A DNA stretch of 64,000 nucleotides from Robertkochia sediminum (GTDB lineage: Bacteria > Bacteroidota > Bacteroidia > Flavobacteriales > Flavobacteriaceae), in contig NZ_JADMKT010000078.1 in assembly GCF_016786255.1 (NCBI RefSeq), forward strand, positions 124,001-188,000, read 5' to 3'. Below are positions 27,286-36,137 of the stretch, piece by piece (position 1 is the stretch's first letter; the number at the start of each line of letters is the position of its first letter). A program made the position numbers and the translations under genes. Under the pieces are notes generated by a model. That model ran no database searches, was not told the DNA's origin, and was given only the letters and a program-made list of their open reading frames with translations.

Positions 27286-27591
27286 ATGCAAATAAATTTT
27301 GAGTATGATGCCGTGACCGCCAGCAGCCGATTAGAAGAAATGGTAAGCAAGAGAATCGACAAACTCGTTGATAAGTACGATTTTATAGTTCGTGCCGATG
27401 TGTTCTTTAAAACAGAAAATACATCATCTCCTGATACCGGTAAAATTTGCAATATTCGGCTAAGTGCTCCCGGCCCGCGTTTGTTTGCTCAGGCTAATAC
27501 CAAAAGCTACGAAATGTCTATTGCCGAGGCATCAGACGAACTTGAGATCCAATTACGTAAGCGTAAAGAAAAAATGAAAACTCATCACTAA
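27286..27591 (+). CDS. hpf: Ribosome hibernation promoting factor (short form)
   Basis: A 101-residue protein of the HPF/YfiA (RaiA) family, which binds the small ribosomal subunit and holds ribosomes inactive during starvation. The start MQINFEYDAVTASSRLEEMVSKRIDKLVDKYDFIVRADVFFK has the characteristic beta-alpha fold, and the C-terminal helix ASDELEIQLRKRKEKMKTHH is the basic RNA-binding part. The length is that of short HPF, without the dimerising C-terminal domain. I start at 27286, where the family N-terminus begins. A 247-bp AT-rich leader or gap lies upstream; a terminator follows. Confidence 0.9.
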   Translation: MQINFEYDAVTASSRLEEMVSKRIDKLVDKYDFIVRADVFFKTENTSSPDTGKICNIRLSAPGPRLFAQANTKSYEMSIAEASDELEIQLRKRKEKMKTHH

Positions 27592-27610
27592 GGGTACAAC
27601 AACCATCATA

Positions 27611-27646
27611 AAAAAAGGGGCCACAGCGCCCCTTTCTTTTTGCTTT
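27611..27646. terminator. Bidirectional terminator between hpf and the hydrolase gene
   Basis: An 8-bp stem (27614-27621 with 27628-27635) has a 6-nt loop. It is followed on the plus strand by a T-rich tract and preceded by an A-run that serves the convergent gene. Confidence 0.88.
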
Positions 27647-27655
27647 TTATGGACA

Positions 27656-28507
27656 TCATTCAAATACCTCGTCAAGCATCGATCGTAATGCTTCCCATGA
27701 TCTGCGATCGGCCTCTTCATTATAGGCCAAAGGCAATCCGAACTCTTCGCCCAGGGCATCGGCCTCTTTCGAGGTAAAGGCGTGAACAGCATTTTCATAG
27801 GCTATGTATTCGTAATTTGCTCCGGCCTCGTCCATGGCCGCCTTAAAGGCTGTTACATCTTCCTGAGTCACCATAGGATCGTCGGCCCCGTTACATACAA
27901 GAACCCTGGCCTTTAGGTCTTCCCCCGGTGGTACCGGAAGGGCGATCCCACTGTGAAAAGCGGCAACCGCATCGACATCGGCACCTGCATTAGCCATGGT
28001 GAGGGCTACAGAACCTCCGAAGCAATACCCGATAACGGCGATCTTTTCCGGATCCACTTGTTCATTATTTTTGAGCACCTCCATGGCGGCATTGAATCGT
28101 GCCTTAGCTTCGGGCATGTTTTTCATCACCATCCCGGCAAATTTTCCTGCCTCCTCAGGGTGTTTGGCTTGTTTCCCTTCACCATACATATCTATCGCAA
28201 AGGCCACATACCCCATTTCGGCAAGCATATCTGCTCGTTCGCGCGTATAATCATTATGCCCCCACCATTCGTGGATCACAATAATTCCGGGAACCTTCCC
28301 CGTTATTTGTTCATTCCAGGCCATATAACCTTTCATCAGGGTAGTGTCGCTCTGATATTCGACCTCCTCCCCTCTTATATTCACTTCAACTATTTCTTCA
28401 ACGGTCTCTGTTACCGCAGGTGCTTCTGTTGCTGCCTTTGGTCCCTGTTTACAGGCACTAACGGCAAGCAACAAAAAGCATACACTAATTACAGATGTAA
28501 TTTTCAT
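27656..28507 (-). CDS. Dienelactone hydrolase family lipoprotein
   Basis: An alpha/beta-hydrolase of 283 residues with a lipoprotein signal ending in LAVSAC (Cys19). The oxyanion-region segment GIIVIHEWWGHNDYTRERAD, the nucleophile elbow GYCFGGSV (catalytic Cys as in dienelactone hydrolases), the Asp segment VCNGADDPMV and the His segment ENAVHAFTSKEA form the catalytic set. In this family such enzymes often have unknown esterase substrates. It is exported, unlike the cytosolic aromatic-degradation enzyme, so a periplasmic hydrolase is more likely. It lies upstream of the bidirectional terminator. Confidence 0.9.
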   Translation of the reverse strand: MKITSVISVCFLLLAVSACKQGPKAATEAPAVTETVEEIVEVNIRGEEVEYQSDTTLMKGYMAWNEQITGKVPGIIVIHEWWGHNDYTRERADMLAEMGYVAFAIDMYGEGKQAKHPEEAGKFAGMVMKNMPEAKARFNAAMEVLKNNEQVDPEKIAVIGYCFGGSVALTMANAGADVDAVAAFHSGIALPVPPGEDLKARVLVCNGADDPMVTQEDVTAFKAAMDEAGANYEYIAYENAVHAFTSKEADALGEEFGLPLAYNEEADRRSWEALRSMLDEVFE

Positions 28508-28524
28508 GAGTTTTGATTTTTAAT

Positions 28525-28556
28525 TAAAAAAAGGTTCGCTAATTGCGAACCTTAAT
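28525..28556 (-). terminator. Terminator of the glycine-zipper OmpA gene
   Basis: On the minus strand a 9-bp stem (28545-28553 with 28531-28539) and 5-nt loop are followed by seven T. It lies 25 bp after the OmpA lipoprotein stop. Confidence 0.85.
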
Positions 28557-28577
28557 ATAAAACTATTTTACTGAAGA

Positions 28578-29267
28578 TCAGTTTCCTTCTTTTGCCTCTT
28601 CGATCATTTCCTCTGAAGCCACGATACCCAATTCTACCCTCCTGTTCTTAACACGGCCTTCTTCTGTAGCATTGTCGTATTTAGGTTGTGTTTCTCCATA
28701 CCATTTGGTTTTAAGTCGGCTTGAAGCCACTCCGTGAGAGATCAGGTAATCGGTAACAGACTGGGCTCTCTTCTGAGAAAGGGTCATATTGTAGTCGTCT
28801 CTTCCCGAACTATCAGTATGTCCTTCTACTAGTATATTCGTATCGTCATACTCAACGAATACCTCGGCCATTTTATCTAAGGTAGCCTTTCCTTCGGATG
28901 TAAGCTCTGCCTTATTGATCTCGAATTGAACGCCACTATTTTCATCGAAGGTTACATTGATGCCCTCTCCTATCCGGGTTACCTCTGCTCCGGGTACCGA
29001 CGCCTCAATGGCCTCTGCCTGCCTGTCCATCTTATTTCCTATTCGGTTACCCACAGCACCACCAATGGCGGCACCAATTATGGCTCCGATCACCGAATTG
29101 TTCTTATCACCGACATTATTCCCGATGATCCCTCCGATCACAGCTCCCGATGAAGCACCGATCGCTGTACCTTTCTGAGTACTGTTAGAATTCTGGATGG
29201 CATCGCATCCCGTGATGAGCACCAGGCCTAAACAAAGCAGGGCGATCTTTTTAATTACTTTTTTCAT
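28578..29267 (-). CDS. OmpA-family lipoprotein with glycine-zipper segment
   Basis: A 229-residue lipoprotein (signal ends VLITGC, Cys21). Residues ~34-85 are glycine-zipper helices (GTAIGASSGAVIGGIIGNNVGD and AIIGAAIGGAVGNRIG), a membrane-associating module. The C-terminal ~120 residues form the OmpA peptidoglycan-binding domain (ILVEGHTDSSGRDDYNMTLSQKRA ending KNRRVELGI). This two-part layout resembles the YiaD group. It should help anchor the envelope. It is in tandem with the lipocalin-like gene, 9 bp downstream of it. Confidence 0.93.
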   Translation of the reverse strand: MKKVIKKIALLCLGLVLITGCDAIQNSNSTQKGTAIGASSGAVIGGIIGNNVGDKNNSVIGAIIGAAIGGAVGNRIGNKMDRQAEAIEASVPGAEVTRIGEGINVTFDENSGVQFEINKAELTSEGKATLDKMAEVFVEYDDTNILVEGHTDSSGRDDYNMTLSQKRAQSVTDYLISHGVASSRLKTKWYGETQPKYDNATEEGRVKNRRVELGIVASEEMIEEAKEGN

Positions 29268-29276
29268 AACGCTATT

Positions 29277-29777
29277 TTACATTGATTTTTTACTGAATTC
29301 AAAGGTCATTCCAACCGAGTCTCCTCCTGCACTTTCAGTACTGCTAAGCACCATGGAATTAGGAGTTATACTTTCGATGTTAAAGGCATATCCCACCCCT
29401 CCATAAAGGTCCTTTTTCTTCTCGTCGGTAAATTTGAACGTAAAGGTCGACGGATTACCATTCGCATCGTTCTGGATCGACCATCTGATATAGCGAATTC
29501 CGGGGTTGCAATCTTCATTGTAAAGGGTATAGGTCCCGGTACTGTTGTTGGACCTGAAGAACCACTCGCTCCCATTAAAACATTTGGTATCGGCGTCGTT
29601 AAAGAGTACAGATTTAAAATAGCCCTCAGACTGATAAGAAACCTGATCCAGGTTCCATGTGCCATCGAGACCACTTCGAAGCCCCTTGTTTTCCTTTCCT
29701 AAGTTCGAACTCCCCCCACAGGAAAGAAAAAGTAACACTCCTGAAAGTGTTAAAAAGAATTTGATGTATTTTTTCAT
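29277..29777 (-). CDS. Lipocalin-like lipoprotein
   Basis: A 166-residue lipoprotein; the signal ends in LLFLSC (Cys20), followed by GGSSN. The segment LDGTWNLDQVSYQSEG and the terminal strands with ESITPNSMVLSSTE have the lipocalin-like pattern of the phylum: a G-x-W near the start and an eight-stranded barrel of ~120 residues. The ligand is unknown. It is 9 bp upstream of the glycine-zipper OmpA gene, so the two are probably one operon for outer-membrane lipoproteins. Confidence 0.75.
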   Translation of the reverse strand: MKKYIKFFLTLSGVLLFLSCGGSSNLGKENKGLRSGLDGTWNLDQVSYQSEGYFKSVLFNDADTKCFNGSEWFFRSNNSTGTYTLYNEDCNPGIRYIRWSIQNDANGNPSTFTFKFTDEKKKDLYGGVGYAFNIESITPNSMVLSSTESAGGDSVGMTFEFSKKSM

Positions 29778-29859
29778 AACTATCTAATTATTAGCTACAT
29801 AAAAATACTACAATAACATTTCCCTACCAAAATATAGGAAGAATGAACAGGAAAATCGG

Positions 29860-31869
29860 TCAATACTCCAGCAAGTCATCGAGGGTATTCACAAGCCTTT
29901 CTTTAGGAAGGAATTCTTTCTCCAGATTCTTCGCAAAAGGCACCGGGGTATCTAAGCTTCCTACTCTTTTTACCGGAGCATCGAGATATTCAAAACAGTT
30001 TTCCTGGATCAAGGCTGCCAATTCTGCACCAAACCCCATAAAAGAGGTGTCTTCATGCACCACCAGCACCTTTCCTGTGCGCTTTACCCAGGTATAGATG
30101 GTTTCGGTATCCAAAGGTTGTAAACTGCGCAGATCGATCAAAGCAACCTCTTGATATGATTCTTGTTCCAGAACTTCCATGGCCCAATGCACACCGGCAC
30201 CATAGGTAATGATCACCGCTTTAGCACCTTCTTTCAGTACGGCTGCCTCCCCAAGGGGAAGCGAATAATACGCTTCAGGAACTTCCTGCCTTATCGTTCG
30301 GTATAAGGCTTTATGCTCAAAGAACAATACCGGATTAGGGTCTTCGATGGCTTCGGTCAACAGACCTTTAGCATCTGCCGGAAAGGCCGGATAGACCACC
30401 TTCAAGCCAGGTGTTTTTAGGAACCAGGCCTCATTGGTCTGTGAGTGAAACGGACCGGCACCGACACCACCTCCACAGGGCATCCTAACCACTACATCGG
30501 CATTTTGGCCCCAACGGTAGTGTACTTTGGCCAGGTAGTTAACGATCGGATTAAATCCGGAAGACACGAAATCGGCAAATTGCATCTCTACCACAGATTT
30601 GACGCCTTTGACCGATAGGCCCATGGCTGCAGAGAGCACGATCGATTCACAAATAGGAGTGTTCCTTACGCGTTCTTTCCCAAATCGGTCTGAAAATCCT
30701 TCGGTGATCTTAAATACCCCACCGTATTCGGCGATATCCTGCCCCATGATCACCATCTCCGGGTACCTTTCCATAGCCTGGTATAGGGCTTCAGATACAG
30801 CGTCAACGAACCGGAGTTCCTTAGAACTTCCTATGGCCGGCACGGCTTGTGATCGATAGGGTGCATAGACATCGCTAAGCTCGTTTGCACTGTTGGCCGT
30901 CACAGCATCTTCAGCAAAAGCCTGGGCTAAACCTTCATTGATCTCCTTTTTAATAGACGCTCTCAGGTGGTCATCAGCATCGGTGTCAAGAATACCTTCT
31001 GCTATTAAAAATTCCCTGTAATTGGTCACAGGATCCTTTTCTTCCCAGGCGCGAATAAGATCATCAGGAACGTAGGCAACCCCACTGGCTTCCTCATGTC
31101 CGCGACGCCTGAAGGTTTTAAACTCGAGTAATACAGGTCTTGGATCTTTCCTGATGCTCTGCGCTACAGCGTTCACCTTTTCATAGACCTCAAGAATATT
31201 ATTTCCTTCAATAATATGAGATTCCATACCATAGCCAGCACCACGATCGGCAATATGCTCACAGCGGTACTGTTCTGATGAAGGAGTGGATAACCCATAC
31301 CCATTGTTCTCCACACAAAAGATCACAGGCAGGTCCCAGACCGAAGCCAGGTTAAGGGCTTCGTGAAAATCTCCTTCACTGGTGGCCCCTTCTCCTGTAA
31401 ATACGGCTACTGCCTCTTGATTATTGCGCAACTTGGCCGCCAGGGCAATACCGTCGGCAACACCCAGCTGAGGGCCCAAATGAGAGATCATCCCGACAAT
31501 ATTATAGTCGTTGGCACCAAAATGAAAACTGCGGTCTCGACCCTTGGTAAATCCGGACATCTTACCTTGCCATTGGGCAAATAACCGCGGTAACGGAATA
31601 CCACGGGTGGTAAATACCCCGAGATTTCGGTGCATGGGCAAAATGTATTCATCTGCCTGCATGGCCATGGTCACTCCTACAGCAATAGCCTCCTGCCCGA
31701 TCCCGCTAAACCATTTGGAGATCTTGCCCTGCCGTAATAAAATGAGCATCTTTTCTTCTATAAGCCTGGACCGCAACATATGGCGGTACAGATCAAGCTG
31801 TACTTGCTGTGATATATTTCTGTTTTCGTATGAGAAAACGGTTGTTCCGGAAAAACCTGACATAAGCAT
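29860..31869 (-). CDS. 2-oxoisovalerate (branched-chain 2-oxoacid) dehydrogenase E1, alpha-beta fusion
   Basis: This thiamine-diphosphate enzyme decarboxylates branched-chain 2-oxoacids and passes the acyl group to the E2 lipoyl domain. The 669-residue protein joins E1 alpha (residues ~25-330; MHRNLGVFTTRG, ThDP motif GEGATSEGDFHEALN ... NNGYGLSTPS) and E1 beta (~340-669; GQDIAEYGGVFKITEGF, VRMPCGGGVGAGPFHSQ, PNPVLFFEHKALYR). The fusion is common in Bacteroidota. Alternative starts are the Met at residue 1 or 3. No E2 or E3 gene is in the window. It is divergent from the dioxygenase gene and shares a 142-bp gap with it. Confidence 0.93.
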   Translation of the reverse strand: MLMSGFSGTTVFSYENRNISQQVQLDLYRHMLRSRLIEEKMLILLRQGKISKWFSGIGQEAIAVGVTMAMQADEYILPMHRNLGVFTTRGIPLPRLFAQWQGKMSGFTKGRDRSFHFGANDYNIVGMISHLGPQLGVADGIALAAKLRNNQEAVAVFTGEGATSEGDFHEALNLASVWDLPVIFCVENNGYGLSTPSSEQYRCEHIADRGAGYGMESHIIEGNNILEVYEKVNAVAQSIRKDPRPVLLEFKTFRRRGHEEASGVAYVPDDLIRAWEEKDPVTNYREFLIAEGILDTDADDHLRASIKKEINEGLAQAFAEDAVTANSANELSDVYAPYRSQAVPAIGSSKELRFVDAVSEALYQAMERYPEMVIMGQDIAEYGGVFKITEGFSDRFGKERVRNTPICESIVLSAAMGLSVKGVKSVVEMQFADFVSSGFNPIVNYLAKVHYRWGQNADVVVRMPCGGGVGAGPFHSQTNEAWFLKTPGLKVVYPAFPADAKGLLTEAIEDPNPVLFFEHKALYRTIRQEVPEAYYSLPLGEAAVLKEGAKAVIITYGAGVHWAMEVLEQESYQEVALIDLRSLQPLDTETIYTWVKRTGKVLVVHEDTSFMGFGAELAALIQENCFEYLDAPVKRVGSLDTPVPFAKNLEKEFLPKERLVNTLDDLLEY

Positions 31870-31946
31870 ATTTAAGTATCACCCCAAAATAGTAAAAAAG
31901 ATGAAGCTCGTATTCAGTCTAAAATATTTTTCTTACAAAAACCTTC

Positions 31947-31976
31947 TTTTAGGGGAATACGAAAATATGTACCTTT
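31947..31976 (+). promoter_or_regulatory. Promoter of the 2OG-dioxygenase operon
   Basis: TACCTTTG at 31969-31976 matches the -7 box. TTTA at 31947-31950 lies 18 bp upstream, one base from the -33 TTTG. The gene starts 36 bp downstream. Confidence 0.55.
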
Positions 31977-32011
31977 GCATGCATCAATGCACGTTAAAAC
32001 ACTGATTAACA

Positions 32012-32962
32012 ATGGATAGGATACCAAGTGTGGATCTGGGAGAATTTCTGTCGGAGGATCCGAAATTAAAGCAAAAATTTATCGACGAGATCGGAAAGGC
32101 CTACGAAGAGATCGGATTTGTAGCCCTGAAAGGACACTTCCTTTCCGACAGTTTGATCGAAGACCTCTACGAACAAGTGCGTAATTTCTTTGCGCTGCCT
32201 GAAGATGTGAAGAAGAAATATGAAATAGAGGGTATTGGCGGTCAACGCGGGTACACCGCTTTCGGTAAAGAACATGCGAAAGGCCGTAAGGAAGGTGACC
32301 TGAAGGAATTCTGGCACTTTGGACAATATGTCGAAGACAACATGGAATTAGAAAAGGCTTATCCTCCTAATGTCCTGGTAGAGGAAATACCTGAATTCAA
32401 CGCTGTGGGTAAAAAGGCGTATAAGGCGCTGGAGAACACCGCGCGCTATGTACTTCGGGCCCTTGCACTCCACCTGGGATTGGAAGAAACCTATTTTGAC
32501 GGATACATCAAGAACGGAAATTCCATTTTAAGACCCATCCACTATCCACCAATCACCGAAGAGCCTAAAGATGCTGTAAGGGCTGCCGCTCACGGTGATA
32601 TTAATCTTATTACCCTCCTCATGGGAGCTCAGGGTCGCGGACTCCAGGTGCAGAATCACCAGGGAGAATGGATAGACGCCATTGCAGCTCCTGATGAACT
32701 CATGATCAATGTTGGTGATATGCTGTCGAGACACACCAATAACAGGTTAAAATCGACCATCCACCGCGTGATCAATCCACCTAAAGAACTTTGGGGTAGT
32801 TCCAGATACTCCATTCCTTTCTTTATGCACCCTGTAAGCGATATGCCTTTAAACGTGCTGGATAGCTGTGTAGATAGCGATAATCCTAAACAATACGAGG
32901 ATATTACCGCCGGGGAGTTCCTACATGAACGTTTGGTAGACCTCGGACTCATAAAAGAATAA
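32012..32962 (+). CDS. 2-oxoglutarate/Fe(II)-dependent dioxygenase (isopenicillin N synthase-like)
   Basis: A 316-residue oxygenase of the IPNS-like superfamily. The N-terminal non-haem domain has IPSVDLGEFLSEDPKL and GFVALKGHFL. The 2-His-1-Asp iron site is visible as AAHGDINLITLL (His and Asp) and STIHRVINPP (second His), and the 2OG-contact RYSIPFF follows. The first domain segment KKYEIEGIGGQRGYTAFGKEHAKG is typical of plant-like members. The substrate is unknown. A SUI1-like gene follows after 24 bp. Confidence 0.9.
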   Translation: MDRIPSVDLGEFLSEDPKLKQKFIDEIGKAYEEIGFVALKGHFLSDSLIEDLYEQVRNFFALPEDVKKKYEIEGIGGQRGYTAFGKEHAKGRKEGDLKEFWHFGQYVEDNMELEKAYPPNVLVEEIPEFNAVGKKAYKALENTARYVLRALALHLGLEETYFDGYIKNGNSILRPIHYPPITEEPKDAVRAAAHGDINLITLLMGAQGRGLQVQNHQGEWIDAIAAPDELMINVGDMLSRHTNNRLKSTIHRVINPPKELWGSSRYSIPFFMHPVSDMPLNVLDSCVDSDNPKQYEDITAGEFLHERLVDLGLIKE

Positions 32963-32986
32963 GAACCCTTTAAACATACTGCCTCA

Positions 32987-33313
32987 ATGGATCTTCAGGA
33001 TCAACTCAAAAATCTTTTTCCCGACCACGAATTCCAGGAAGAAACACAGAATACCCAGGACGATGGCCTATGGCTACAGGATGAGCCGTTGCTGTGTAAA
33101 TACGAAAAAAGAAAAGGGAAACCGATCACCATTATAGAAGGATATACCGGAGCCGACTCCGATTTTAAAAAACTGGCCAAAGATATCAAGACCACCTTAA
33201 GCGTTGGCGGTAGTTTTAAGAACGAACGCATTATTATTCAGGGGGATTACCGCGATAAGATCATGACGCTTCTGAAGGAAAAAGGCTTTAAGGTAAAACG
33301 GGTAGGCGGTTGA
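32987..33313 (+). CDS. SUI1/eIF1-like translation initiation factor (YciH type)
   Basis: A 108-residue protein whose C-terminal ~75 residues match the SUI1 domain: KRKGKPITIIEGYTGADSDFKKLAKDIKTTLSVGGSFKN and IIIQGDYRDKIMTLLKEKGFKVKRVGG. YciH-type proteins resemble eukaryotic eIF1 and are thought to monitor initiation. It follows the dioxygenase gene closely and probably shares its transcript. The link between the two functions is not clear. Confidence 0.9.
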   Translation: MDLQDQLKNLFPDHEFQEETQNTQDDGLWLQDEPLLCKYEKRKGKPITIIEGYTGADSDFKKLAKDIKTTLSVGGSFKNERIIIQGDYRDKIMTLLKEKGFKVKRVGG

Positions 33314-33385
33314 TCGATCTCTGGTTAGGATACGGGGCATATTAAAGTTATTTTATTACTTTTATAGCTACCTAACTAACTAAAA

Positions 33386-34318
33386 ATGAAGACTCCACTA
33401 CACATTACCAACGGGGATGCACTAACGCAAACCCTGGAGCAGCTGGATCTCGAAGGTTACATCGTGACCTGGCGTGAAATGCTTTGTGAAGGAAAGACCA
33501 CCACCGATGTGGGTAGTGAATCCTTCTGGCGACAGCGCTTTGAATTTCTTAATTCCCGCTACAAAGTCTCCAAAAAGAAATTTATCGACCTTACCCTGAA
33601 AGAGTATCGGAACCTCTGTAAACACAAAAAAGAGGATGAGATCGTACTCTGGTTCGAAGACGACCTGTTTTGCCAGGTCAACATGCTCGCCGTCCTGAGC
33701 TGGCTTTTGAAACATCGCAAGCATGCTAATATCTTCCTGGTCAAACTTACCAAAAAAGACAAGAAGGGTCGTTGGGTGCCGCTGAGCGATCTGAACGAAA
33801 AAGAACTCAGAAAGTGTTATGAAAAACGCCAACTACTTTCTGAAGACGATATAGAATACGCCGATTACATCTGGCAGTTGTACTGTGAAAGCAATCCGAT
33901 GAGGCTGCAAAATGCCATTAATGAGCATAGAGAAGCCTTCCCTTTCCTTTCACCTGCCCTGGAGGCACATTACAGAAGATTTCCTTCGGTAAAGAACGGA
34001 CTAAATTTTCTGGAAAACAGGATGCTGGAAATTACCGACACCCATACCCCGGCTAATAAAAGCAAACTTATAGGTGCAATGCTGGGTAACCAAGAGAATT
34101 ACGGATTCACAGAACTCCAGTACGAGAGCATGAGCAAACGACTCCGTCCCATGTTCCAGGCCATAAATCCCGTTCGCCTGAGCAAACTTGGAAAAGAAGT
34201 ATTGGCCGGAACCACGAATTACTACCCTGTACTTCGCAATGACAACGATTACCTGGGTGGAGCATCCAAATACGCCTATTTGTTCTACGAAGAAGAAAAT
34301 CAATTACTAAAACTCTGA
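33386..34318 (+). CDS. DUF1835-domain protein
   Basis: A 310-residue protein. The start LHITNGDALTQTLEQLDLEGYIVTWREMLCEGKTT is the N-terminal signature of DUF1835, and the following EIVLWFEDDLFCQVNMLAVL segment fits the same domain. The function of the family is unknown. A nucleoside phosphorylase gene begins 4 bp after its stop, a strong sign of a two-gene operon. The upstream gap of 72 bp to the SUI1-like gene contains no obvious terminator. Confidence 0.85.
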   Translation: MKTPLHITNGDALTQTLEQLDLEGYIVTWREMLCEGKTTTDVGSESFWRQRFEFLNSRYKVSKKKFIDLTLKEYRNLCKHKKEDEIVLWFEDDLFCQVNMLAVLSWLLKHRKHANIFLVKLTKKDKKGRWVPLSDLNEKELRKCYEKRQLLSEDDIEYADYIWQLYCESNPMRLQNAINEHREAFPFLSPALEAHYRRFPSVKNGLNFLENRMLEITDTHTPANKSKLIGAMLGNQENYGFTELQYESMSKRLRPMFQAINPVRLSKLGKEVLAGTTNYYPVLRNDNDYLGGASKYAYLFYEEENQLLKL

Positions 34319-34322
34319 TCAC

Positions 34323-35201
34323 GTGCTGCAAGCCTCAGAACTCATACTAAATAGTGACGGGAGTATTTATCATCTGGCCCTGAAGCCGGAAGATATTGCT
34401 CCCAGCATTATTACTGTGGGCGATCCGGGTAGGGTTGGCATGGTTTCACGATATTTTGATCATATTGAAGTGAAGCGTGAAAAAAGAGAGTTCGTAACCC
34501 ATACAGGCACCTTTAAATGCAAACGCATTACGGTGATCTCTACCGGGATCGGTACCGATAATATCGATATTGTCCTGAACGAATTGGATGCCCTGGTTAA
34601 TATCGACCTTGAAAAAAGGGCCATTAAAGAACATCTCACCCCACTTAACATTATCAGAGTAGGAACTTCGGGATCCCTGCGCAGAGAGCTTGAAGTAGAT
34701 AGTTTCGTGGCATCGGCCTATGGTATAGGTTTTGATAACCTTTTACACTTTTATCAGGATGGGAATATCGTAGAAAAAGCGATGTCTAAAGCCCTCTACG
34801 ATCATATGAACTGGCCTAAGGAGAACAGCACTCCCTATATTGTAAAGGCCCACCCTGATCTTATTGCGCTGTTCTCCGGAACAGAGATCACCTCTGGAGT
34901 TACCACGACCAATTCCGGGTTCTATGGGCCTCAGGGGCGCCAGCTTCGCACCCCAATCAAAGACCCGGTGTTTAATGATAAATTATTTGATTTTGAGTTT
35001 GAAGGTCTTCGTATCACTAACCTGGAGATGGAAACCTCAGCTATCTACGCCCTTTCTGCCCTGATGGGACATCGCGCCATGTCTCTTAATGTTATTCTGG
35101 CCAATCGCGCCAGCGGTACGTTCACTAAAAATGGGAAAGCAGCTGTAGACAGCCTCATACAATACACCCTGAATAAGATCGCCCTGTCCCCTATTTTTTA
35201 A
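34323..35201 (+). CDS. Nucleoside phosphorylase (uridine phosphorylase-like)
   Basis: A 292-residue member of the NP-I nucleoside phosphorylase superfamily, which splits nucleosides to base and ribose-1-phosphate. The phosphate-binding blocks are visible: ITVGDPGRVGMVSRYFD near residue 30, VISTGIGTDNIDIVLNELDAL near residue 75, and IRVGTSGSLRRELEVDSFV near residue 120. The C-terminal NLEMETSAIYALSALMGHRAMSLN is the ribose/base-site acid segment. The start is GTG at 34323, 4 bp after the DUF1835 gene. The substrate (uridine or other) is not decided. Confidence 0.88.
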   Translation: MLQASELILNSDGSIYHLALKPEDIAPSIITVGDPGRVGMVSRYFDHIEVKREKREFVTHTGTFKCKRITVISTGIGTDNIDIVLNELDALVNIDLEKRAIKEHLTPLNIIRVGTSGSLRRELEVDSFVASAYGIGFDNLLHFYQDGNIVEKAMSKALYDHMNWPKENSTPYIVKAHPDLIALFSGTEITSGVTTTNSGFYGPQGRQLRTPIKDPVFNDKLFDFEFEGLRITNLEMETSAIYALSALMGHRAMSLNVILANRASGTFTKNGKAAVDSLIQYTLNKIALSPIF

Positions 35202-35285
35202 TTTTAGGCGATTTTTTTCGCCCATATATCGCTAAACCGCTAAATCCACCTTAATTTTAACGAACGATCACAAAATACCATCTCG

Positions 35286-36137
35286 ATGAAAACCATCAAA
35301 ATCGTTGGAGTCCCCGAGCACTTTAACCTGCCATGGCATTTAGCCATTGAAGAAGGGGCCTTTGAAGACCGGGGCATCGAAGTGGTTTGGACCGATATCC
35401 CGGAGGGAACGGGACGTATGTGTAGCATGCTCAGAGCGCAAGAGGCCGACCTGGCCATTATCCTTACCGAAGGGATCACTAAAGACATTGCTGAGGGCAA
35501 CCCCAGTAAGATCCTCCAGGAATACATCGCTTCTCCTCTTTATTGGGGTATTCACGTAGATGCGCATAGTCCTTACCGGGAGATGAGCGATATACGTGGT
35601 AAAACAGCAGCTATAAGCCGCTATGGCAGCGGAAGTCACCTCATGGCATTTATCCATGCAGACAACCAGGGATGGGACACAAATAACCTTTCCTTCAAAG
35701 TCGTTGACCATCTCCAGGGGGCTGTAGCTTCTCTGCAAAATGGGGGATCTGATTACTTTATGTGGGAACATTTTACGACCAAACCCCTGGTCGACCAGGG
35801 CATATTCCGAAGGCTGGGCGATTGCCCGACACCATGGCCCTGTTTTGTGATCGCCGCCAGTGATCATGCCATAAAAAAACATGGTTCAGCACTTAAACAT
35901 ATACTTGAAGTGATCAATACATTTACGGCTGAATTCAAGGATATCCCCAGTATAGACCGAATGCTGTCTAACCGCTACGAACAGGACCTCGGAGATATCA
36001 GGGAGTGGTTGGCACTAACCCGCTGGAGCCAGCAACAATTGCCGCCGGCCATCCTTAAGAACGTACAGGATCAGCTTATGAAATTAGGCCTCCTTAAAGA
36101 ACAACTTTCCTATAGCGAAATCACTACCACTCTATAG
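35286..36137 (+). CDS. Cytosolic substrate-binding-domain protein (NMT1/THI5-like fold)
   Basis: A 283-residue protein with the periplasmic-binding-protein type 2 fold: KTIKIVGVPEHFNLPWHLAIEEGAFEDRGIEVVWTDIPEGTG, EADLAIILTEGITKDI and GKTAAISRYGSGSHLMAFIHADNQGWD. It resembles the substrate-binding part of nitrate/sulfonate/thiamine-precursor uptake systems, but there is no signal peptide or lipobox and no permease or ATPase gene nearby. It may therefore work in the cytoplasm as a sensor or enzyme. The function is unknown. Its 3' end overlaps the convergent ung gene by 14 bp. Confidence 0.82.
   Translation: MKTIKIVGVPEHFNLPWHLAIEEGAFEDRGIEVVWTDIPEGTGRMCSMLRAQEADLAIILTEGITKDIAEGNPSKILQEYIASPLYWGIHVDAHSPYREMSDIRGKTAAISRYGSGSHLMAFIHADNQGWDTNNLSFKVVDHLQGAVASLQNGGSDYFMWEHFTTKPLVDQGIFRRLGDCPTPWPCFVIAASDHAIKKHGSALKHILEVINTFTAEFKDIPSIDRMLSNRYEQDLGDIREWLALTRWSQQQLPPAILKNVQDQLMKLGLLKEQLSYSEITTTL

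Noticed and set aside
35203-35226. Terminator after the nucleoside phosphorylase gene
   Set aside because: Only a 5-bp stem (GGCGA/TCGCC) with the T-run in its loop; too weak to list as a feature.
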